From positions 4,434,062 through 4,498,061 of the forward strand of contig NZ_CP025572.1 in assembly GCF_018336975.1 (NCBI RefSeq): a stretch of 64,000 bases of DNA, given 5' to 3'. The stretch comes from Marinomonas sp. CT5 (GTDB lineage: Bacteria; Pseudomonadota; Gammaproteobacteria; Pseudomonadales; Marinomonadaceae). The position numbers and the translations under genes are program-made. The notes under the pieces were generated by a model. That model did no database searches and had not been told where the DNA came from. It worked only from the letters and a program-made list of their open reading frames with translations. Below, one piece after another: positions 27,878 through 40,500 of this stretch; positions within the stretch are counted from its first letter, which is position 1, and each line of letters begins with the position of its first letter.

Positions 27878-28138
27878 TTATACAGCTGCTGCTTTCTCAA
27901 CAACTTGAACCAGATTCCAAGTCTTAGACTTAGAGTAAGGGCGTGTTTCAACGACCTTAACTGTATCACCGATCTGGCACTCATTATTTTCATCATGAGC
28001 GTGTAGTTTAGTTGAACGACGTACAAACTTACCGTATAGAGGGTGTTTTTCTGTACGCTCAACTAGTACTGTGATGGTTTTATCCATCTTGTCGCTTACT
28101 ACCTTACCAGTAGCTGTACGCGCTTTTGTTTCTGCCAT
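27878..28138 (-). CDS. rpsQ: 30S ribosomal protein S17
   Basis: 86 residues with [28 protein letters not shown]. It binds the 5' domain of 16S rRNA early in assembly. Last gene of the S10 operon, one base after rpmC. Confidence 0.98.
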   Translation of the reverse strand: MAETKARTATGKVVSDKMDKTITVLVERTEKHPLYGKFVRRSTKLHAHDENNECQIGDTVKVVETRPYSKSKTWNLVQVVEKAAAV

Positions 28139-28139
28139 C

Positions 28140-28331
28140 TTAGTTACCTGCCTTATCGTTTAGCACGGTTTTAACACGTGCGATATTGCGGCGAACTTGC
28201 GAGAGCAAATGAGTTTGCGCTAACTGACCTGTGGCTTTCTGCATACGCAGAGTAAATTGCTCACGTAGCAGTTCAATCAAGGTCGCTTGTAGCTCAGCTA
28301 CAGACTTTTCTTGCAGTTCTTTTGCTTTCAT
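28140..28331 (-). CDS. rpmC: 50S ribosomal protein L29
   Basis: 63 residues, a two-helix protein ([21 protein letters not shown]). It lies at the tunnel exit where SRP and trigger factor dock. Its start abuts the rplP stop. Confidence 0.97.
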   Translation of the reverse strand: MKAKELQEKSVAELQATLIELLREQFTLRMQKATGQLAQTHLLSQVRRNIARVKTVLNDKAGN

Positions 28332-28745
28332 CTACATCACCGTACGCGTTACGAAAGTTGTGGACAGAGGAAGCTTAGCAGCAGCTAGCGAAAATGCTTC
28401 GCGTGCTAGCTGTTCTGAAACGCCCTCAACTTCATAAAGCATTTTTCCAGGTTGAATCTGAGCAACCCAGTATTCTACGCTACCCTTACCTTTACCCTGA
28501 CGAACCTCAAGAGGCTTCTGAGTAATCGGCTTATCAGGGAATACACGAATCCAGATTTTACCACCACGTTTAATGTGACGAGTCATAGCTCGACGCGCCG
28601 CTTCAATTTGACGTGCAGTAAGACGACCACGTTCAGTGGACTTCAATCCAAATTCACCAAAGCTAACTTGGTTTCCGCGAAGAGCAAGACCGCGGTTACG
28701 GCCTTTCTGCATCTTACGGAACTTAGTACGTTTCGGTTGTAACAT
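28332..28745 (-). CDS. rplP: 50S ribosomal protein L16
   Basis: 137 residues, [19 protein letters not shown], with the conserved [16 protein letters not shown]. It organises the A-site tRNA-binding region of the 50S subunit. Confidence 0.98.
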   Translation of the reverse strand: MLQPKRTKFRKMQKGRNRGLALRGNQVSFGEFGLKSTERGRLTARQIEAARRAMTRHIKRGGKIWIRVFPDKPITQKPLEVRQGKGKGSVEYWVAQIQPGKMLYEVEGVSEQLAREAFSLAAAKLPLSTTFVTRTVM

Positions 28746-28755
28746 GACTTACCCC

Positions 28756-29436
28756 CTACTTAGACTTCTTCTTTTGTGCGCCTTTATCAGCACGCACTTG
28801 TTCAATACCGCCCAAGATTTCGCCTTTGAAGATCCACACTTTGACACCGATAATGCCGTAAGTTGTAGCTGCTTCATAAGTAGCGTAGTCAATGTCAGCG
28901 CGTAGAGTGTGTAGAGGCACACGGCCTTCACGGTACCACTCAGCACGTGCAATTTCTGCACCGCCTAAACGACCACTTACCTGAACCTTGATACCTTTCG
29001 CGCCTGCACGCATAGCATTTTGTACTGCGCGCTTCATAGCACGACGGAACATAACACGACGCTCAAGTTGGCTAGCAATATTCTGCGCAACCAATTTCGC
29101 ATCCATTTCAGGCTTACGAATTTCTTCGATGTTGATGTGAACAGGTACGCCCATCATCTCAGAAACTGCATTTCGTAGTTTCTCAACATCTTCACCTTTT
29201 TTACCAATCACAATACCCGGACGAGCAGTGTGAATTGTAATACGGGCTGTTTGAGCAGGACGCTGAATCTCGATACGAGAAACAGAAGCCTGAACCAATT
29301 TTTTCTCCAAGAACTTACGAACCTGAAGATCATTTAATAATAGCTTAGAGTAGTTTTGATTATTCGCATACCAAGTAGAAGTATGATCTTTAACTATCCC
29401 TAGGCGTATACCAGTTGGATGAACCTTCTGACCCAT
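28756..29436 (-). CDS. rpsC: 30S ribosomal protein S3
   Basis: 226 residues. It has an N-terminal KH domain with [15 protein letters not shown] and a C-terminal domain with [20 protein letters not shown]. It lines the mRNA entry channel. S10 operon, 14 bases after rplV. Confidence 0.98.
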   Translation of the reverse strand: MGQKVHPTGIRLGIVKDHTSTWYANNQNYSKLLLNDLQVRKFLEKKLVQASVSRIEIQRPAQTARITIHTARPGIVIGKKGEDVEKLRNAVSEMMGVPVHINIEEIRKPEMDAKLVAQNIASQLERRVMFRRAMKRAVQNAMRAGAKGIKVQVSGRLGGAEIARAEWYREGRVPLHTLRADIDYATYEAATTYGIIGVKVWIFKGEILGGIEQVRADKGAQKKKSK

Positions 29437-29450
29437 TGGGTTTCTCCTAA

Positions 29451-29783
29451 TTAGTCAGCGACTTTAACTGTAATATGGCAACCGCGTTTTAGAATACGGT
29501 CAGCACGGCCTTTGGCACGTGGCATAATACGTTTCAGAGTCATAGCCTCATCAACGTAAGCCGTAGACACTCGCAAGTCATCTACATCAGCACCTTCGTT
29601 ATGCTCAGCGTTAGCAATAGCAGACTCCAGTACTTTCTTGACAATTACTGCCGCCTTTTTAGGACTGAACGTTAAAATGTTCAGTGCTTCGCTAACAGAT
29701 TTGCCGCGGATTTGATCTACAACCAAACGGGCCTTCTGCGCTGAGAGGCGAGCACCCTTCAATGAAGCGCTTACTTCACTCAT
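29451..29783 (-). CDS. rplV: 50S ribosomal protein L22
   Basis: 110 residues. The C-terminal hairpin loop [18 protein letters not shown] is the part that lines the nascent-chain tunnel and where macrolide-resistance changes occur. No insertion or deletion is apparent. Confidence 0.98.
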   Translation of the reverse strand: MSEVSASLKGARLSAQKARLVVDQIRGKSVSEALNILTFSPKKAAVIVKKVLESAIANAEHNEGADVDDLRVSTAYVDEAMTLKRIMPRAKGRADRILKRGCHITVKVAD

Positions 29784-29797
29784 GTTAATACCCCTTA

Positions 29798-30073
29798 TTA
29801 CCGTTTGGCTTTCTTGTCCGCAGCATGACCACGATATGTACGGGTCGGAGCGAACTCACCCAATTTATGACCGACCATATCTTCAGTTACTAGAACTGGA
29901 ACATGCTGGCGACCATTATGGACAGCGATAGTCAACCCTACAAAATCAGGGAAGATAGTAGAACGGCGTGACCAAGTTTTAATTGGACGACGATCATTTT
30001 TCTCTACCGCAGCCTCTACCTTTTTCAACAAATGAAGGTCGATAAAAGGACCTTTTTTTAGTGAACGTGGCAC
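29798..30073 (-). CDS. rpsS: 30S ribosomal protein S19
   Basis: 91 residues, [20 protein letters not shown], with [20 protein letters not shown]. It forms the S13-S19 pair in the 30S head. Confidence 0.98.
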   Translation of the reverse strand: MPRSLKKGPFIDLHLLKKVEAAVEKNDRRPIKTWSRRSTIFPDFVGLTIAVHNGRQHVPVLVTEDMVGHKLGEFAPTRTYRGHAADKKAKR

Positions 30074-30088
30074 AGTCGTTTCCTCTTA

Positions 30089-30913
30089 TTACTTAGTACG
30101 GCGACGTACAATAAGTTTATCAGTACGCTTGTTGCTGCGCGTTTTGTAACCTTTAGTAGGCACACCCCATGGTGTAACTGGGTGACGACCACCTTTGCTA
30201 CGACCTTCACCACCACCATGTGGGTGATCAACTGGGTTCATCGCCGCACCGCGAACGGTAGGACGAACACCACGCCAACGCGTAGCACCAGCTTTACCAA
30301 GAACTCGTAAGCTATGCTCAGAGTTTGATACTTCACCTAAAGTAGCGCGACATTCTGTCAATACTTTACGCATTTCACCTGAACGTAGGCGAAGGGTAAC
30401 GTAACGACCTTCACGAGCAACTAGCTGAGCAGAAGCACCAGCGGAACGTGCAACTTGTGCACCTTTACCTGGCTTAAGCTCGACACAGTGTACGGTACTA
30501 CCAACTGGGATATTTTGCAGAGGCAAAGTATTACCCGCTTTGATAGGCGCATCTGCACCACTAAAAACAACATTGCCAGCGACCATACCTTTGGAAGCGA
30601 TAATGTAACGACGCTCACCATCAGCATATTTAATCAATGCAATATTTGCAGAACGGTTTGGATCATATTCCAAACGCTCAACTACCGCTGGAATCCCATC
30701 TTTATTGCGACGGAAATCAACCATACGGTAATGCTGCTTATGACCACCACCTACGTGACGCGTAGTGATGCGTCCGTTATTGTTACGTCCACCTGATTTG
30801 CTTTTTTTGTCTAGCAAAGGTGCATATGGTGCGCCTTTGTGCAAATCGTTGTTGGTAACTTTAACAACGTGACGACGGCCTGCAGACGTTGGCTTACTTT
30901 TAACAACAGCCAT
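30089..30913 (-). CDS. rplB: 50S ribosomal protein L2
   Basis: 274 residues. It has the conserved [20 protein letters not shown] loop near the peptidyl transferase centre. It is a primary 23S-binding protein required for subunit association. Confidence 0.98.
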   Translation of the reverse strand: MAVVKSKPTSAGRRHVVKVTNNDLHKGAPYAPLLDKKSKSGGRNNNGRITTRHVGGGHKQHYRMVDFRRNKDGIPAVVERLEYDPNRSANIALIKYADGERRYIIASKGMVAGNVVFSGADAPIKAGNTLPLQNIPVGSTVHCVELKPGKGAQVARSAGASAQLVAREGRYVTLRLRSGEMRKVLTECRATLGEVSNSEHSLRVLGKAGATRWRGVRPTVRGAAMNPVDHPHGGGEGRSKGGRHPVTPWGVPTKGYKTRSNKRTDKLIVRRRTK

Positions 30914-30927
30914 TGACCTATCTCCCC

Positions 30928-31224
30928 TTATTCAGCGACCATGAAATCAATGTCTTGGCCTTCTGCCAAACGAACGTACGCTTTTTTCACGTCATTACGC
31001 TTGCCTAGACCACGAACTGTGCGCTTTGTTTTACCTTTTTGGTTCAACGTACGAACAGACTCAACTTTGACTTCAAAAAGCGCTTCGATAGCTTGTTTGA
31101 TTTCAGGTTTCGTTGCATCACCAGTTACACGAAAAACATACTGACCGTTGCCTTCAGCTACGATCGTTGCTTTTTCGGAAATGTGTGGACCCAACAGAAC
31201 TTTATAAATACGTTCGCCGATCAT
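30928..31224 (-). CDS. rplW: 50S ribosomal protein L23
   Basis: 98 residues with [20 protein letters not shown] and [21 protein letters not shown]. It docks trigger factor and SRP at the tunnel exit. It overlaps the rplD stop by 4 bases (ATGA). Confidence 0.98.
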   Translation of the reverse strand: MIGERIYKVLLGPHISEKATIVAEGNGQYVFRVTGDATKPEIKQAIEALFEVKVESVRTLNQKGKTKRTVRGLGKRNDVKKAYVRLAEGQDIDFMVAE

Positions 31225-31826
31225 GCTAGTGCCTCCTCAACTTGTTTCAGAGCACCAACTGTCACCAACACTTTGTCGTAAGCAATCAAGCTAACAGGGT
31301 CGATAGACGCTGCATCACGTACATCTACGTTAGGAATGTTGCGAGCCGCTAAGAATAAATTGTCATCCAACTGATCGGAAACAATCAAAGCGTTCTCAAT
31401 ATTCAATTCTGTCATTTTTGCTATAAAGAGCTTAGTTTTTGGAGCTTCCAATTTAAGATCTTCAACAACAACAAGACGGTCTTGACGTACAAGCTCAGAC
31501 CAGATGGTGCGCATTGCTGCACGGTACATCTTCTTGTTCACTTTCTGAGAGTGATCTTGTGGCTTGGCAGCGAAAGTCACACCACCGGAGCGCCATAAAG
31601 GGCTACGGATAGTACCTGCGCGTGCACGACCAGAACCTTTCTGTTTCCAAGGTTTGCGTCCACCACCTGCTACTTCAGAGCGTGTTTTCTGTGCACGTGA
31701 GCCTTGACGAGCGCCAGCCAAGTAAGATGTAACTACTTGGTGAACCAACGCTTCGTTGTATTCACGAGCAAAGGCTACATCAGAAACTTCTACCGTTCCT
31801 TCCGCGCCTGTTAGATTCAAGTTCAT
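31221..31826 (-). CDS. rplD: 50S ribosomal protein L4
   Basis: 201 residues. The tunnel loop [19 protein letters not shown] is complete, with no macrolide-resistance change visible. In E. coli L4 represses its own operon by attenuation in a long leader; the leader before rpsJ here is too short for that. Confidence 0.98.
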   Translation of the reverse strand: MNLNLTGAEGTVEVSDVAFAREYNEALVHQVVTSYLAGARQGSRAQKTRSEVAGGGRKPWKQKGSGRARAGTIRSPLWRSGGVTFAAKPQDHSQKVNKKMYRAAMRTIWSELVRQDRLVVVEDLKLEAPKTKLFIAKMTELNIENALIVSDQLDDNLFLAARNIPNVDVRDAASIDPVSLIAYDKVLVTVGALKQVEEALA

Positions 31827-31838
31827 TGTCTACCCCTC

Positions 31839-32477
31839 TTAGCGAGCTTTAACAGCTGATTGAAGAATAACATCACCATTAACTGCACCAGGTACGGCAC
31901 CTTTCACTAGGATAAGGTTACGCTCTGTGTCTACACGAACCACTTCTAGTGATTGAGTAGTTACTTGTGCAGCACCCATATGGCCAGCCATCTTCTTGCC
32001 TTTCCAAACACGACCAGGTGTTTGACATTGGCCGATAGAACCAGGTGCACGGTGAGACAATGAGTTACCATGTGTAGCATCTTGCGTGCGGAAATTATGA
32101 CGCTTGATGGCACCTTGAAACCCTTTACCCTTTGATTGACCAGTTACATCAACCATTTGGATAGATTCGAAATCAGCAACAGTTAGCTCATCACCAACAT
32201 TGATTTCTTTTTCATCACCAGAAAGGCGGAACTCCCACAAACCACGGCCTGCTTCAACATTCGCTTTTGCATAATGACCCGCAGCAGCTTTGTTAACGCG
32301 GCTCGAACGGCGAGAACCAACAGTGACTTGAACAGCTTGATAGCCATCAGTTTCTGCTGTTTTCACCTGAGTAACGCGGTTCGGTTCAACCTCGATGACG
32401 GTTACTGGCACGGATACACCATCTTCATTAAAGATGCGCGTCATTCCGGCTTTGCGTCCGACTAATTGAATAGTCAT
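31839..32477 (-). CDS. rplC: 50S ribosomal protein L3
   Basis: 212 residues. The loop with [27 protein letters not shown] reaches the peptidyl transferase centre; its Gln is the usual PrmB methylation site. A long structured 130-base space separates it from rpsJ. Confidence 0.98.
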   Translation of the reverse strand: MTIQLVGRKAGMTRIFNEDGVSVPVTVIEVEPNRVTQVKTAETDGYQAVQVTVGSRRSSRVNKAAAGHYAKANVEAGRGLWEFRLSGDEKEINVGDELTVADFESIQMVDVTGQSKGKGFQGAIKRHNFRTQDATHGNSLSHRAPGSIGQCQTPGRVWKGKKMAGHMGAAQVTTQSLEVVRVDTERNLILVKGAVPGAVNGDVILQSAVKAR

Positions 32478-32503
32478 TTTTTACCTCATTTGCCAGTTGT
32501 GTA

Positions 32504-32592
32504 TGGGGCTATCACCCGCTACGGCTGACCATTCCAGATCATTCCACTATTGTGCATAAGCCGACTGATAACCAGCCGGTTCTCGCACCCCA
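32504..32592 (-). promoter_or_regulatory. Candidate structured RNA between rpsJ and rplC
   Basis: In the transcribed strand TGGGG (at 32588-32592) can pair with CCCCA (32504-32508). These enclose GTGC/GCAC with an inner CCGGCTG/CAGTCGG stem, a GATC/GGTC stem and a CCG/CGG hairpin, i.e. a multi-branch fold in an 89-base segment. It may act as a regulatory site for rplC-rplD onwards; this is my inference from pairing alone. Confidence 0.4.
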
Positions 32593-32607
32593 AACTTTGA
32601 ACTAACA

Positions 32608-32919
32608 TTAGCCCAAAGAAATTTGTACTTCCACGCCTGCCGCAAGGTCTAGCTTCATTAGAGCATCAACCGTTTTTTCAGTTGGCTCAACGATATCTAG
32701 AACACGTTTGTGTGTACGAATTTCATACTGATCACGCGCATCTTTGTTTACGTGTGGAGAAATCAATACTGTATAACGCTCTTTGCGAGTAGGAAGTGGA
32801 ATCGGTCCACGCACTTGCGCACCTGTACGTTTCGCTGTGTCCACAATTTCTTGTGTTGAAGCATCAATCAGACGATGATCAAATGCTTTCAGACGAATAC
32901 GGATTTTTTGGCTTTGCAT
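32608..32919 (-). CDS. rpsJ: 30S ribosomal protein S10
   Basis: 103 residues from ATG 32919, the standard S10 length; a 6-residue upstream extension in frame is unlikely. GGAG before the start supports this. S10 is also NusE, a partner of NusB in antitermination. First gene of the S10 operon, about 70 bases downstream of a strong promoter. Confidence 0.97.
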   Translation of the reverse strand: MQSQKIRIRLKAFDHRLIDASTQEIVDTAKRTGAQVRGPIPLPTRKERYTVLISPHVNKDARDQYEIRTHKRVLDIVEPTEKTVDALMKLDLAAGVEVQISLG

Positions 32920-32995
32920 TTCCAACTCCAAATACAATGTTTTGATGACTTAACTGTACATTTATTAAGCCACAATCCTTTTTTAAGGACGGCGA

Positions 32996-33024
32996 ATATT
33001 AGCCATTCAAAAACTGGTTGTCAA
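32996..33024 (-). promoter_or_regulatory. S10 operon promoter
   Basis: TTGACA (33019-33024) and TAATAT (32996-33001) are separated by 17 bp on the minus strand, downstream of the tuf terminator. Predicted leader length to rpsJ is about 70 bases, much shorter than the E. coli leader used for L4 control. Confidence 0.85.
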
Positions 33025-33062
33025 GTAACCAACCCCCCGAACAGACAAATAAACCTCTAAAT

Positions 33063-33093
33063 AAAAAGGCCATCCGTTAGCGGATGGCCTTTT
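33063..33093 (-). terminator. tuf (str operon) terminator
   Basis: GGCCATCCG pairs with CGGATGGCC around a four-base loop, followed by TTTTT on the minus strand, 33 bases after the tuf stop. It separates the str operon from the S10 promoter. Confidence 0.92.
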
Positions 33094-33126
33094 CGTCAAA
33101 TCATAATAAATAAATTTGATTATTTA

Positions 33127-34350
33127 TTATTTAATGATTTTAGCTACAACACCAGCACCAACTGTACGACCACCTTCACGAATCGCAAAACGTAGACCTT
33201 CGTCCATTGCGATTGGGTGAATTAGAGTAACAGTCATTTGAATGTTATCACCAGGCATAACCATTTCAACACCATCTGGCAACTCACAAGCACCAGTTAC
33301 GTCAGTTGTACGGAAATAGAACTGTGGACGGTAGCCTTTGAAGAAAGGTGTATGACGACCACCTTCATCTTTACCTAACACATATACTTCAGCAGTAAAT
33401 TCTGTGTGAGGAGTGATAGAACCAGGCTTAGCCAAAACTTGACCACGCTGAACATCATCACGCTTAGTACCACGAAGAAGGATACCACAGTTCTCACCAG
33501 CACGACCTTCGTCTAGAAGCTTGCGGAACATCTCAACGCCAGTACAAGTTGTTTTAGTAGTATCTTTGATACCAACAATCTCAACTTCTTCACCAACTTT
33601 AACAATGCCGCGCTCAACACGACCTGTTACAACTGTACCACGACCTTGGATAGAGAATACGTCCTCGATAGGCATAATGAATGCACCATCGATAGCACGC
33701 TCTGGCTCAGGAATGTATGCATCTAGAGTTTCAACTAGTTTCTTAACTGCAGTTGTACCCATTTCATTGTCGTCTTCGCCGTTCAATGCCATCAAAGCAG
33801 AACCTGGGATGATTGGAGTGTCATCACCTGGGAAGTCGTATTCAGAAAGAAGGTCACGCAATTCCATTTCAACCAACTCTAGCATTTCAGCGTATTCTTC
33901 AGAATCCGCACCGCCACAGTCTTCAGCCAACAAATCAGATTTGTTTAGGAATACTACGATGTAAGGTACACCTACTTGACGAGAAAGAAGGATGTGCTCA
34001 CGAGTCTGAGGCATAGGACCATCAGTCGCACCACAAACAAGAATCGCACCATCCATTTGAGCAGCACCAGTGATCATGTTTTTAACATAATCGGCGTGTC
34101 CAGGACAGTCTACGTGTGCGTAGTGACGAGTTGGAGAATCGTACTCTACGTGAGAAGTAGAGATAGTGATACCACGCTCACGCTCTTCAGGAGCATTATC
34201 GATACCGTCAAAAGCAACAGCTGTACCGCCGAATACTTCTGCACATACACGAGTCAATGCTGCAGTTAGCGTTGTTTTACCATGGTCAACGTGACCGATT
34301 GTGCCAACGTTAACGTGCGGTTTATTACGTTCGAATTTACTCTTTGCCAT
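33127..34350 (-). CDS. tuf: Elongation factor Tu
   Basis: 407 residues. GTPase motifs GHVDHGKTT (about 19-27), DCPGH and NKSDL are complete, followed by domains 2 and 3. It carries aminoacyl-tRNA to the A site. It is slightly longer than E. coli EF-Tu, with an acidic [15 protein letters not shown] insertion in the G domain. It is the only tuf copy in the window, since the usual second locus between tRNA-Thr and tRNA-Trp is empty. Confidence 0.98.
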   Translation of the reverse strand: MAKSKFERNKPHVNVGTIGHVDHGKTTLTAALTRVCAEVFGGTAVAFDGIDNAPEERERGITISTSHVEYDSPTRHYAHVDCPGHADYVKNMITGAAQMDGAILVCGATDGPMPQTREHILLSRQVGVPYIVVFLNKSDLLAEDCGGADSEEYAEMLELVEMELRDLLSEYDFPGDDTPIIPGSALMALNGEDDNEMGTTAVKKLVETLDAYIPEPERAIDGAFIMPIEDVFSIQGRGTVVTGRVERGIVKVGEEVEIVGIKDTTKTTCTGVEMFRKLLDEGRAGENCGILLRGTKRDDVQRGQVLAKPGSITPHTEFTAEVYVLGKDEGGRHTPFFKGYRPQFYFRTTDVTGACELPDGVEMVMPGDNIQMTVTLIHPIAMDEGLRFAIREGGRTVGAGVVAKIIK

Positions 34351-34385
34351 GATACATACACCTTAAGAATTAGTAAGTATGATGA

Positions 34386-36479
34386 TTAATCTTCATTTTT
34401 GATGATCGCGTCTGCCACACTAGCCGGTGCTTCAGCGTATTTCTCAAACTCCATTGCATAACTTGCACGACCTTGCGACAAGCTACGCACGTCAGTTGCA
34501 TATCCGAACATTTCCCCTAAAGGAACTTCAGCACGAATAATCTTCCCTGACGGGGAATCGTCCATCCCCTGAACAAGACCACGACGACGATTCAGGTCAC
34601 CCATCACATCACCCATGTATTCTTCAGGAGTTACAACTTCCACTTTCATTACAGGTTCAAGAACACAAGGATCAGCATCTACCGCTCCTTTTCTTAGCCC
34701 CTGAGAAGCTGCAATTTTAAAGGCCATTTCGTTAGAGTCAACATCATGGAAGGATCCATCGAACAATACAACCTTGATACCCAGCAATGGATAACCAGCG
34801 ATTACACCGTTCTTCATTTGCTCTGAAACACCCTTTTCTACTGCAGGGATGTATTCTTTAGGAATAGCACCACCAACAATCTCGTTAACAAACTCAAGCC
34901 CATCTTTATCAGTTGGGATCAACTTCATTACGACGTGACCGTATTGACCACGACCACCGGATTGACGCACAAATTTGTGATTAACCACCACTTCTTTGCG
35001 AATTTTCTCCCGATAAGAAACTTGAGGCTTACCAATGTTGGCCTCCACCTTAAACTCGCGACGCATTCGGTCAACAAGGATATCAAGGTGCAGCTCCCCC
35101 ATACCGGAAATAATTGTTTGACCTGTCTCTTCGTGTGTCTCCACTCGAAAAGAGGGATCTTCTTGCGCCAGTTTACCTAGCGCAACAGCCATTTTATCCT
35201 GATCAGCTTGAGACTTAGGCTCAACTGCTACAGATATGACAGGCTCAGGAAACTCCATACGCTCGAGAACAACAACATCCTTCATATCGCATAGTGTATC
35301 GCCCGTAGTTACAAACTTCATACCTACGACAGCAGCGATATCACCCGCCAATACTTCTTTTATCTCTTCGCGGTTATTTGCATGCATTTGCACCATACGA
35401 CCAATACGCTCACGCTTCTGTTTAACAGAGTTGTAAACCGCATCACCGGAACGCAACACACCAGAATAAACACGAATAAATGTTAATGTGCCAACAAATG
35501 GGTCTGTTGCAATCTTAAATGCCAATGACGCGAACGGGTCGTCATCATTAGCTTCGCGAGTTACAACCGTCTCACCATCCTCAAGCGTACCTTCAATCGC
35601 CTTTACTTCCAGCGGTGAAGGTAAATATTCAACAACAGCATCCAAAACAGCCTGAACGCCTTTATTTTTAAAGGCAGACCCACACATAACCAACACAACT
35701 TCGTTAGCTAATGTACGAATCCTCAAACCGCTTTTAATATCATCAACAGATAATTCACCTTCTTCAAGGTACTTATCCATCAACTCATCACTTGCTTCAG
35801 CTGCCGCCTCAACCATGTGCTCACGCCACTTTTGTGCCTCGTCAAGAAGGCCAGCCGGAATGTCCTCTAGTGTAAAAGTCATTCCGTGGTCTTCTTCATT
35901 CCACACAATCGTCTTCATCAATACCAAATCAATGACGCCTTTAAAATCTTCTTCAGCACCAACATTAATTTGAATCGGAACAGCATTCGCTCCCAGACGT
36001 GTTTTTAATTGACGTACAACAGAAAAGAAATCTGCTCCTGTACGGTCCATCTTATTGACGAAAACCATACGAGGAACTTCATATTTATTTGCTTGACGCC
36101 ACACTGTCTCTGTTTGAGGCTGCACACCCGAAGAACCACAAAGCACAACAACAGCACCATCCAAGACACGCAAAGATCGCTCTACCTCAATGGTAAAGTC
36201 CACGTGCCCAGGCGTGTCAATTATATTGACACGATGCTCTTCAAACTGCTTATTCATTCCACTCCAGAAGCATGTTGTTGCTGCTGAAGTTATTGTGATA
36301 CCACGTTCTTGTTCCTGTTCCATCCAATCCATTGTTGCAGCGCCATCATGCACTTCACCAATTTTATGAGACAGACCAGTGTAAAAAAGAACGCGTTCAG
36401 TTGTCGTCGTTTTACCTGCATCAACATGCGCACAAATACCGATATTACGGTAGCGGTTGATAGGGGTTTTACGTGCCAC
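34386..36479 (-). CDS. fusA: Elongation factor G
   Basis: 697 residues. G motifs [20 protein letters not shown] and [10 protein letters not shown] are near the N terminus, and domains II-V are complete. It drives translocation and, with RRF, ribosome recycling. Str operon, between rpsG and tuf with 21- and 35-base gaps. Confidence 0.98.
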   Translation of the reverse strand: MARKTPINRYRNIGICAHVDAGKTTTTERVLFYTGLSHKIGEVHDGAATMDWMEQEQERGITITSAATTCFWSGMNKQFEEHRVNIIDTPGHVDFTIEVERSLRVLDGAVVVLCGSSGVQPQTETVWRQANKYEVPRMVFVNKMDRTGADFFSVVRQLKTRLGANAVPIQINVGAEEDFKGVIDLVLMKTIVWNEEDHGMTFTLEDIPAGLLDEAQKWREHMVEAAAEASDELMDKYLEEGELSVDDIKSGLRIRTLANEVVLVMCGSAFKNKGVQAVLDAVVEYLPSPLEVKAIEGTLEDGETVVTREANDDDPFASLAFKIATDPFVGTLTFIRVYSGVLRSGDAVYNSVKQKRERIGRMVQMHANNREEIKEVLAGDIAAVVGMKFVTTGDTLCDMKDVVVLERMEFPEPVISVAVEPKSQADQDKMAVALGKLAQEDPSFRVETHEETGQTIISGMGELHLDILVDRMRREFKVEANIGKPQVSYREKIRKEVVVNHKFVRQSGGRGQYGHVVMKLIPTDKDGLEFVNEIVGGAIPKEYIPAVEKGVSEQMKNGVIAGYPLLGIKVVLFDGSFHDVDSNEMAFKIAASQGLRKGAVDADPCVLEPVMKVEVVTPEEYMGDVMGDLNRRRGLVQGMDDSPSGKIIRAEVPLGEMFGYATDVRSLSQGRASYAMEFEKYAEAPASVADAIIKNED

Positions 36480-36500
36480 TGTGTATCCTTCTCTGGATGA

Positions 36501-36974
36501 TTAGAAACGGTAGTGAGAGAATGCTTTGTTCGCTTCTGCCATACGGTGAACGTCTTCACGTTTCTTAACAGCAGAACCTTTGTTTTCAGCAGCATCTAAG
36601 ATTTCGCCAGCCAAACGCAAAGCCATGGATTTTTCACCACGCTTACGAGAAGCATCAACCAACCAACGCATAGATAAAGCTGCGCGGCGAGCTGGACGAA
36701 CTTCTACAGGAACTTGGTAAGTAGCACCACCAACACGGCGAGATTTAACCTCAACCATTGGCTGGATAGACTCTAGTGCTTTTTCGAAGATAGCCATAGG
36801 CTCTTCAGTCTTAGCACGTGCTGCAATAGTATCAAGAGCATCATAAACAATGCTTTCTGCAACAGATTTCTTACCACTAACCATTACATGGTTAATGAAT
36901 TTAGCGAGAATCTGGCTTCCGTGTTTAGGATCCGGAAGGATCTCACGCTTAGCGACGACGCGTCTTCTAGGCAT
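36501..36974 (-). CDS. rpsG: 30S ribosomal protein S7
   Basis: 157 residues, [20 protein letters not shown], with the beta-ribbon [16 protein letters not shown] that touches E-site tRNA. It nucleates 30S head assembly and is the translational repressor of the str operon in E. coli, acting in the rpsL-rpsG space (99 bases here). Confidence 0.98.
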   Translation of the reverse strand: MPRRRVVAKREILPDPKHGSQILAKFINHVMVSGKKSVAESIVYDALDTIAARAKTEEPMAIFEKALESIQPMVEVKSRRVGGATYQVPVEVRPARRAALSMRWLVDASRKRGEKSMALRLAGEILDAAENKGSAVKKREDVHRMAEANKAFSHYRF

Positions 36975-37073
36975 TGCAATATCCTCTTCAGGTTCGCCCG
37001 AGACAATTAAATTATTGCTCGGCCTTACTGTATTAAAAAATTATGTCTAAACGATGAATTAAGCAGCCTTAGC

Positions 37074-37533
<460 letters not shown>

Positions 37534-37582
37534 TAGGGAGGCGACTAAAAAATCACCTCCCTTACGATTTAACAGCAAATAA

Positions 37583-40500
37583 CTAGTCTTTCAGTGCTGC
37601 ACTCAATGCTTCTTCAACATCAGATGCACTTACTGTCGAACTTCCTTCCTTCGCTGCTTGCGCAAGCTCTTTCTTACGTTTGCGCTCATTGTGGTAAGCC
37701 AAACCTGTACCAGCTGGTATCAAGCGACCCACAACAACGTTTTCTTTCAAGCCACGTAAGTGATCTTTCTTACCAGTAACCGCACCTTCCGTAAGAACTC
37801 GAGTTGTCTCTTGGAAAGATGCCGCTGATATAAAGGACTCAGTAGCCAAAGAAGCTTTTGTGATACCTAGAAGCACACGTTCAAACTTAGCTGGGAATTT
37901 ACCCTCAGCTTCAGCTTTTTCGTTTGCATCAAGTAGTTGAGTGTATTCAACCTGATCACCTTGGATAAGATCTGTATCACCAGACTCACCAACTTCCACT
38001 TTACGCAGCATTTGGTTAACAATAACTTCAATATGTTTATCGTTAATCACAACGCCCTGTAAACGGTAAACCTCTTGCACTTCATTTGTGATGTAATCAG
38101 CCAAAGCTTCTACACCCTGAAGACGCAAAATGTCATGAGGACTCAAAGGACCATCGGCGATAATTTCACCTTTAGCCACTTCTTCACCATCAAAGATGTT
38201 GATTTGACGCCATTTAGGAATCAAAGTCTCTACTGGGTCATCACCGTTTTGAGGAGTGATAACCAAACGGATCTTACCTTTTGTTTCTTTACCGAAGCTA
38301 ACTACACCACTAGTTTCCGCCATAACAGCTGGATCTTTAGGACGACGCGCTTCGAATAAGTCTGCCACTCGTGGCAAACCACCGGTAATATCTTTGTTAC
38401 CTTGTGATTCTTGTGGGATACGAGCTAGCACCTCACCAGACTTCACTGTTGCACCATGATCTAGGCTTAGTAGCGCTTTCTCTGGCAACATGTACTGTAC
38501 AGGAGACTCAGTGCCAGGAATCAGTACCGGATTACCCTCAGCATCCACAACCGAAATCATTGGACGCAAGTCTTTACCTGCCGCTGGGCGGTCACGTATT
38601 TCCATAACCTCAATGGTAGTCAAACCTGTCATTTCATCAGACTGGCGACGAATTGTAACATTCTCCTCCATACCACTGAATTCAAGGCGACCTTCCATTT
38701 CAGAAACGATTGGGTGCGTATGAGGATCCCAGTTAGCTACGATTTGACCAGCAGTTACTGAATCACCTTCACGTACACTCAATACTGCACCGTAAGGTAA
38801 CTTATAACGCTCTTTCTCACGACCAGCTTCATCAGCAATAGCCAGTTCAGAAGAACGAGAAGCAACAACTAGATGACCTGTGTCACGCTCAATACTCTTC
38901 ATCTTATTAAAACGAACCGTACCAGCACTCTTCACTTGCACACTATCTACAGCAGATGCTCGAGACGCCGCACCACCGATGTGGAAAGTACGCATGGTAA
39001 GCTGTGTACCTGGCTCACCAATTGACTGTGCAGCCACAACACCAATCGCCTCACCAATGTTAACTTGATGACCACGAGCAAGATCACGACCATAACACTT
39101 AGCACATACACCATGGCGAGTATCACAAGTAATTACAGAGCGAATGATCATTTCATCCACTCCAGCACTCTCTATCGTACGAACATCATGCTCGTCGATC
39201 AAAGTACCAGAAGAAAGAACAAGATCACCTTTCGCATCAATGACATCTTGAGCCACAACACGCCCTAAGACACGCTGACCTAATGGCACAACGACATCAC
39301 CACCTTCAATCATAGCCGCAACGGAAATACCGTTTGTGGAACCACAATCTACTTCGGTAATAACCAAATCTTGCGCAACATCAACAAGACGACGAGTTAA
39401 GTAACCAGAGTTAGCCGTTTTCAATGCCGTATCGGCAAGACCCTTACGAGCACCGTGAGTAGAGGTAAAGTACTGAAGTACCGATAAACCTTCACGGAAG
39501 TTCGCAGTGATCGGAGTTTCGATGATGGAACCATCTGGTTTCGCCATCAAACCACGCATACCACCCAACTGACGCATCTGAGCAACACTACCACGGGCAC
39601 CAGAGTCAGCCATCATATAAACTGAGTTAAAAGATTGCTGTTCAACCTCTTCACCCGCTTTATTGACAGTCATCTCTTTCGCCAAGTTTTGCATCATAGC
39701 TTCCGTTACCGTCTCGTTGGTACGAGACCATAAATCGATTACTTTGTTGTACTTCTCGCCTTGCGTTACAAGACCATCAGCATATTGGTATTCGATTTCT
39801 TTAACTTCCGCTTCTGCCTTAGCGATGATCTCAGCTTTCTCAGGTGGGATAACAAAGTCATCTACACCCACAGAAGAGCCTGACGCTGTCGCATACGCAA
39901 AACCTGTATACATCAACTGATCGGCAAAAATACAGCTCTCTTTCAAACCAACTTTACGATAACACTCGTTGATCAAGTTAGAGATCGCTTTTTTCTTCAT
40001 GGTTTGGTTAACCACAGAGAATGGTAGGCCATCAGGAACGATATCAAACAATAAAGCACGGCCCACTGTTGTATCCGCAATAAAAGTAGACGGCACTTTT
40101 TCGCCATCAAGTGTCGTATCAACTTGGCTGATACGTACCTTTACTTTTGCATGCAATTCAACTTGTTTCGCACCATACGCACGGTGTACTTCTTTGATGT
40201 CAGAAAATGCCATGCCTTCACCTTTGGCATTGATTTTCTCACGTGTCATGTAGTACAGACCCAATACCACGTCCTGAGAAGGAACAATAATAGGTTCACC
40301 GTTTGCTGGTGATAGGATGTTGTTCGTAGACATCATCAAAGCTCGTGCTTCTAACTGAGCTTCTAGAGTCAATGGAACGTGAACCGCCATTTGGTCACCA
40401 TCGAAGTCGGCGTTGTATGCCGCACATACTAATGGGTGCAACTGAATCGCTTTACCTTCGATCAACATAGGTTCAAACGCTTGGATACCCAAACGGTGAA

